Assembly (NCBI GenBank): GCA_035456265.1
Contig: DATIDP010000142.1
Span: 1-6,664 of the forward strand
Source of the DNA: DASUPK01 sp035456265
GTDB lineage: Bacteria; Actinomycetota; Thermoleophilia; Solirubrobacterales; 70-9
Direction of reading: 5' to 3'
Length of the DNA stretch: 6,664 bases
Part shown: positions 5,791 to 6,664 of the stretch, one piece after another
Position numbering within the stretch: the stretch's first letter is position 1
How the letters are laid out: every line of letters starts with the position of its first letter
Notes under the pieces: generated by a model
Told to the model about the DNA's origin: nothing
Database searches by the model: none
Seen by the model: only the letters and a program-made list of their open reading frames with translations
Translations under genes and position numbers: made by a program

Positions 5791-5819
5791 AGGTTACGGG
5801 CGACTCATCGCGCCTCGAA
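5791..5819 (-). promoter_or_regulatory. Candidate promoter for secreted protein B
   Basis: In the 111-nt gap upstream of the gene, TAACCT (minus strand, 5796-5791) fits the TAnnnT -10 pattern. A weak -35-like TTCGAG (5819-5814) lies 17 nt away. The implied transcript would have a leader of about 60 nt. The -35 matches the TTGACA consensus at only two positions, so this is a tentative call. Confidence 0.27.
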
Positions 5820-5832
5820 CACCCGTCCAGCG

Positions 5833-6664
5833 CTAGATCAGCTGCCTGGCCCGCTCGAGGGCCTGATCGCGTCCGCTGATCTCACCCGTGAACGTCTCGG
5901 CGCGAAGCTCCTCGAGCAGGCTGCCCAGCTCCGGCCCGGGATCGAGCCCGAGCTCGCTCGCCAGCTCGTCCCCGGAGATCGGCGCCCTCGGCGGCCCGTC
6001 GCGGTGCCAGGCGAGCGCGTCGCGAAGGATCTCCAGCGCCAGGTCGAGGTGCGCCTGGATCATCTCGGCGCTCGCCAACGGCCCCTCCCCCCGGGCGGCG
6101 AGTCGATCGGCGACCGTGAGCAGCGTGACGTCGGCCGCGACCGGCTCGGTCGCGACCAGGTAGTCGTAGACCGTCCGCCGGGAGAGCGGTCGCTGGTGGA
6201 TCAGGAAGCCGAGCCGCAGGTGGTGGAGGGCGAGGCCCTGCAGGTGGGTGCTGAGCCTGCGGCTGACGCGCTGGCGGCGGCAGATCCCGCCGATGATCTG
6301 CGCGCCGACCTCGTCGTGGCCGATGAAGGTCACATAGCCGGATCCCTCAGAGCGGGTCTCGGGCTTGCCGAGGTCGTGGAAGAGCGCACCGAACCGAAGC
6401 GCGTCGCGGCGGGTGAGCTCATCCGCCAGCGGCTCGTCCAGAAACGTGTCTATCTCCGGCGCGAGGTCGCCCGCGAAGCTCGCCAGGTCCCGCTCGAGCC
6501 CCAGCCACTCATCCAGGACGGCGAGCGTGTGACCCAGCACATCGAGGTGGTGGTTGGGGTTCTGGACGACGCCGCGCAGCGACTCGAGCTCCGGGAGCAC
6601 CACGGGCAGCACGCCCAGGTCCTCCATCAGGCACACTCCGGCCAGCGGGTCGGGGCCCGAAACT
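5833..6664 (-). CDS. HD-domain C-terminal part of a CCA-adding/poly(A) polymerase-type nucleotidyltransferase (5' truncated)
   Basis: The frame is open to the right window edge and begins mid-protein with SGPDPLAGVCLMEDLGVLP, so the start lies outside; 276 residues are visible. NPNHHLDVLGHTLAVL followed by ALFHDLGKPET (His-Asp codons at 6373-6378) and FIGHDEVGAQ makes an HD-type metal-binding domain with its usual His...HD spacing. The C-terminal end, ISGDELASELGLDPGPELG and then a Glu-rich helix with TGEISGRDQAL, is typical of bacterial CCA tRNA nucleotidyltransferases of the HD-containing type. These add or repair the tRNA 3' CCA end and may have HD-linked phosphatase/phosphodiesterase activity. 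The nucleotidyltransferase head itself is not in view, so a stand-alone HD protein is not fully excluded. No terminator is visible after the stop, and the gene could be read in the same direction as protein B across the 111-nt gap. Confidence 0.85.
   Translation of the reverse strand, partial: VSGPDPLAGVCLMEDLGVLPVVLPELESLRGVVQNPNHHLDVLGHTLAVLDEWLGLERDLASFAGDLAPEIDTFLDEPLADELTRRDALRFGALFHDLGKPETRSEGSGYVTFIGHDEVGAQIIGGICRRQRVSRRLSTHLQGLALHHLRLGFLIHQRPLSRRTVYDYLVATEPVAADVTLLTVADRLAARGEGPLASAEMIQAHLDLALEILRDALAWHRDGPPRAPISGDELASELGLDPGPELGSLLEELRAETFTGEISGRDQALERARQLI

Noticed and set aside
5722..5832. Possible small gene or regulatory RNA in the 111-nt gap
   Set aside because: I found no open frame with a Shine-Dalgarno and no stable hairpin with a T-tract. 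The sequence is adequately explained as a promoter and leader region.

Overview
This 6.7 kb window is very GC-rich, with G or C at most third codon positions and short, tightly packed genes. Style and content suggest a chromosomal segment of a high-GC actinobacterium. The small secreted Lys-rich proteins and the HD-type CCA-adding enzyme tail make me lean towards Thermoleophilia/Solirubrobacterales, but that placement is an inference. I see no phage, IS, CRISPR, tRNA or rRNA signature.

Plus-strand block (1-3259): the 3' end of a DrrA-type ABC ATPase gene, two translationally coupled ABC-2 (DrrB-type) permease genes, and 40 nt further on a glycoside hydrolase of the GH63/mannosylglycerate-hydrolase-like (alpha/alpha)6 barrel group. 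Overlaps of GTGA and ATGA join the first three genes, and the layout reads as one operon: a heterodimeric-permease exporter plus a cytosolic glycosidase.

Minus-strand block (3262-5744): reading in transcription order, a small secreted two-cysteine Ig-like protein (5242-5721) with a clear intrinsic terminator just after it. Next comes a compact operon of HIT-family hydrolase, enoyl-CoA hydratase/isomerase and translation initiation factor IF-1 (infA). A second small secreted two-cysteine protein (3262-3678) resembles the first. It ends 2 nt from the end of the plus-strand operon, so the two blocks converge with essentially no intergenic space.

Right edge (5833-6664, minus strand): the C-terminal part of an HD-domain nucleotidyltransferase of the CCA-adding/poly(A) polymerase family, cut by the window edge.

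Most of the window is ordinary housekeeping and transport. The points worth a second look are the pair of related secreted proteins flanking the HIT-ECH-infA operon and sharing a leader motif, infA lying away from its usual ribosomal-protein neighbours, the HIT start placed directly behind a terminator, and the exporter-glycosidase pairing. No stretch over 300 nt lacks a gene; the longest gap is 111 nt (5722-5832). I do not see convincing evidence of an undescribed system.
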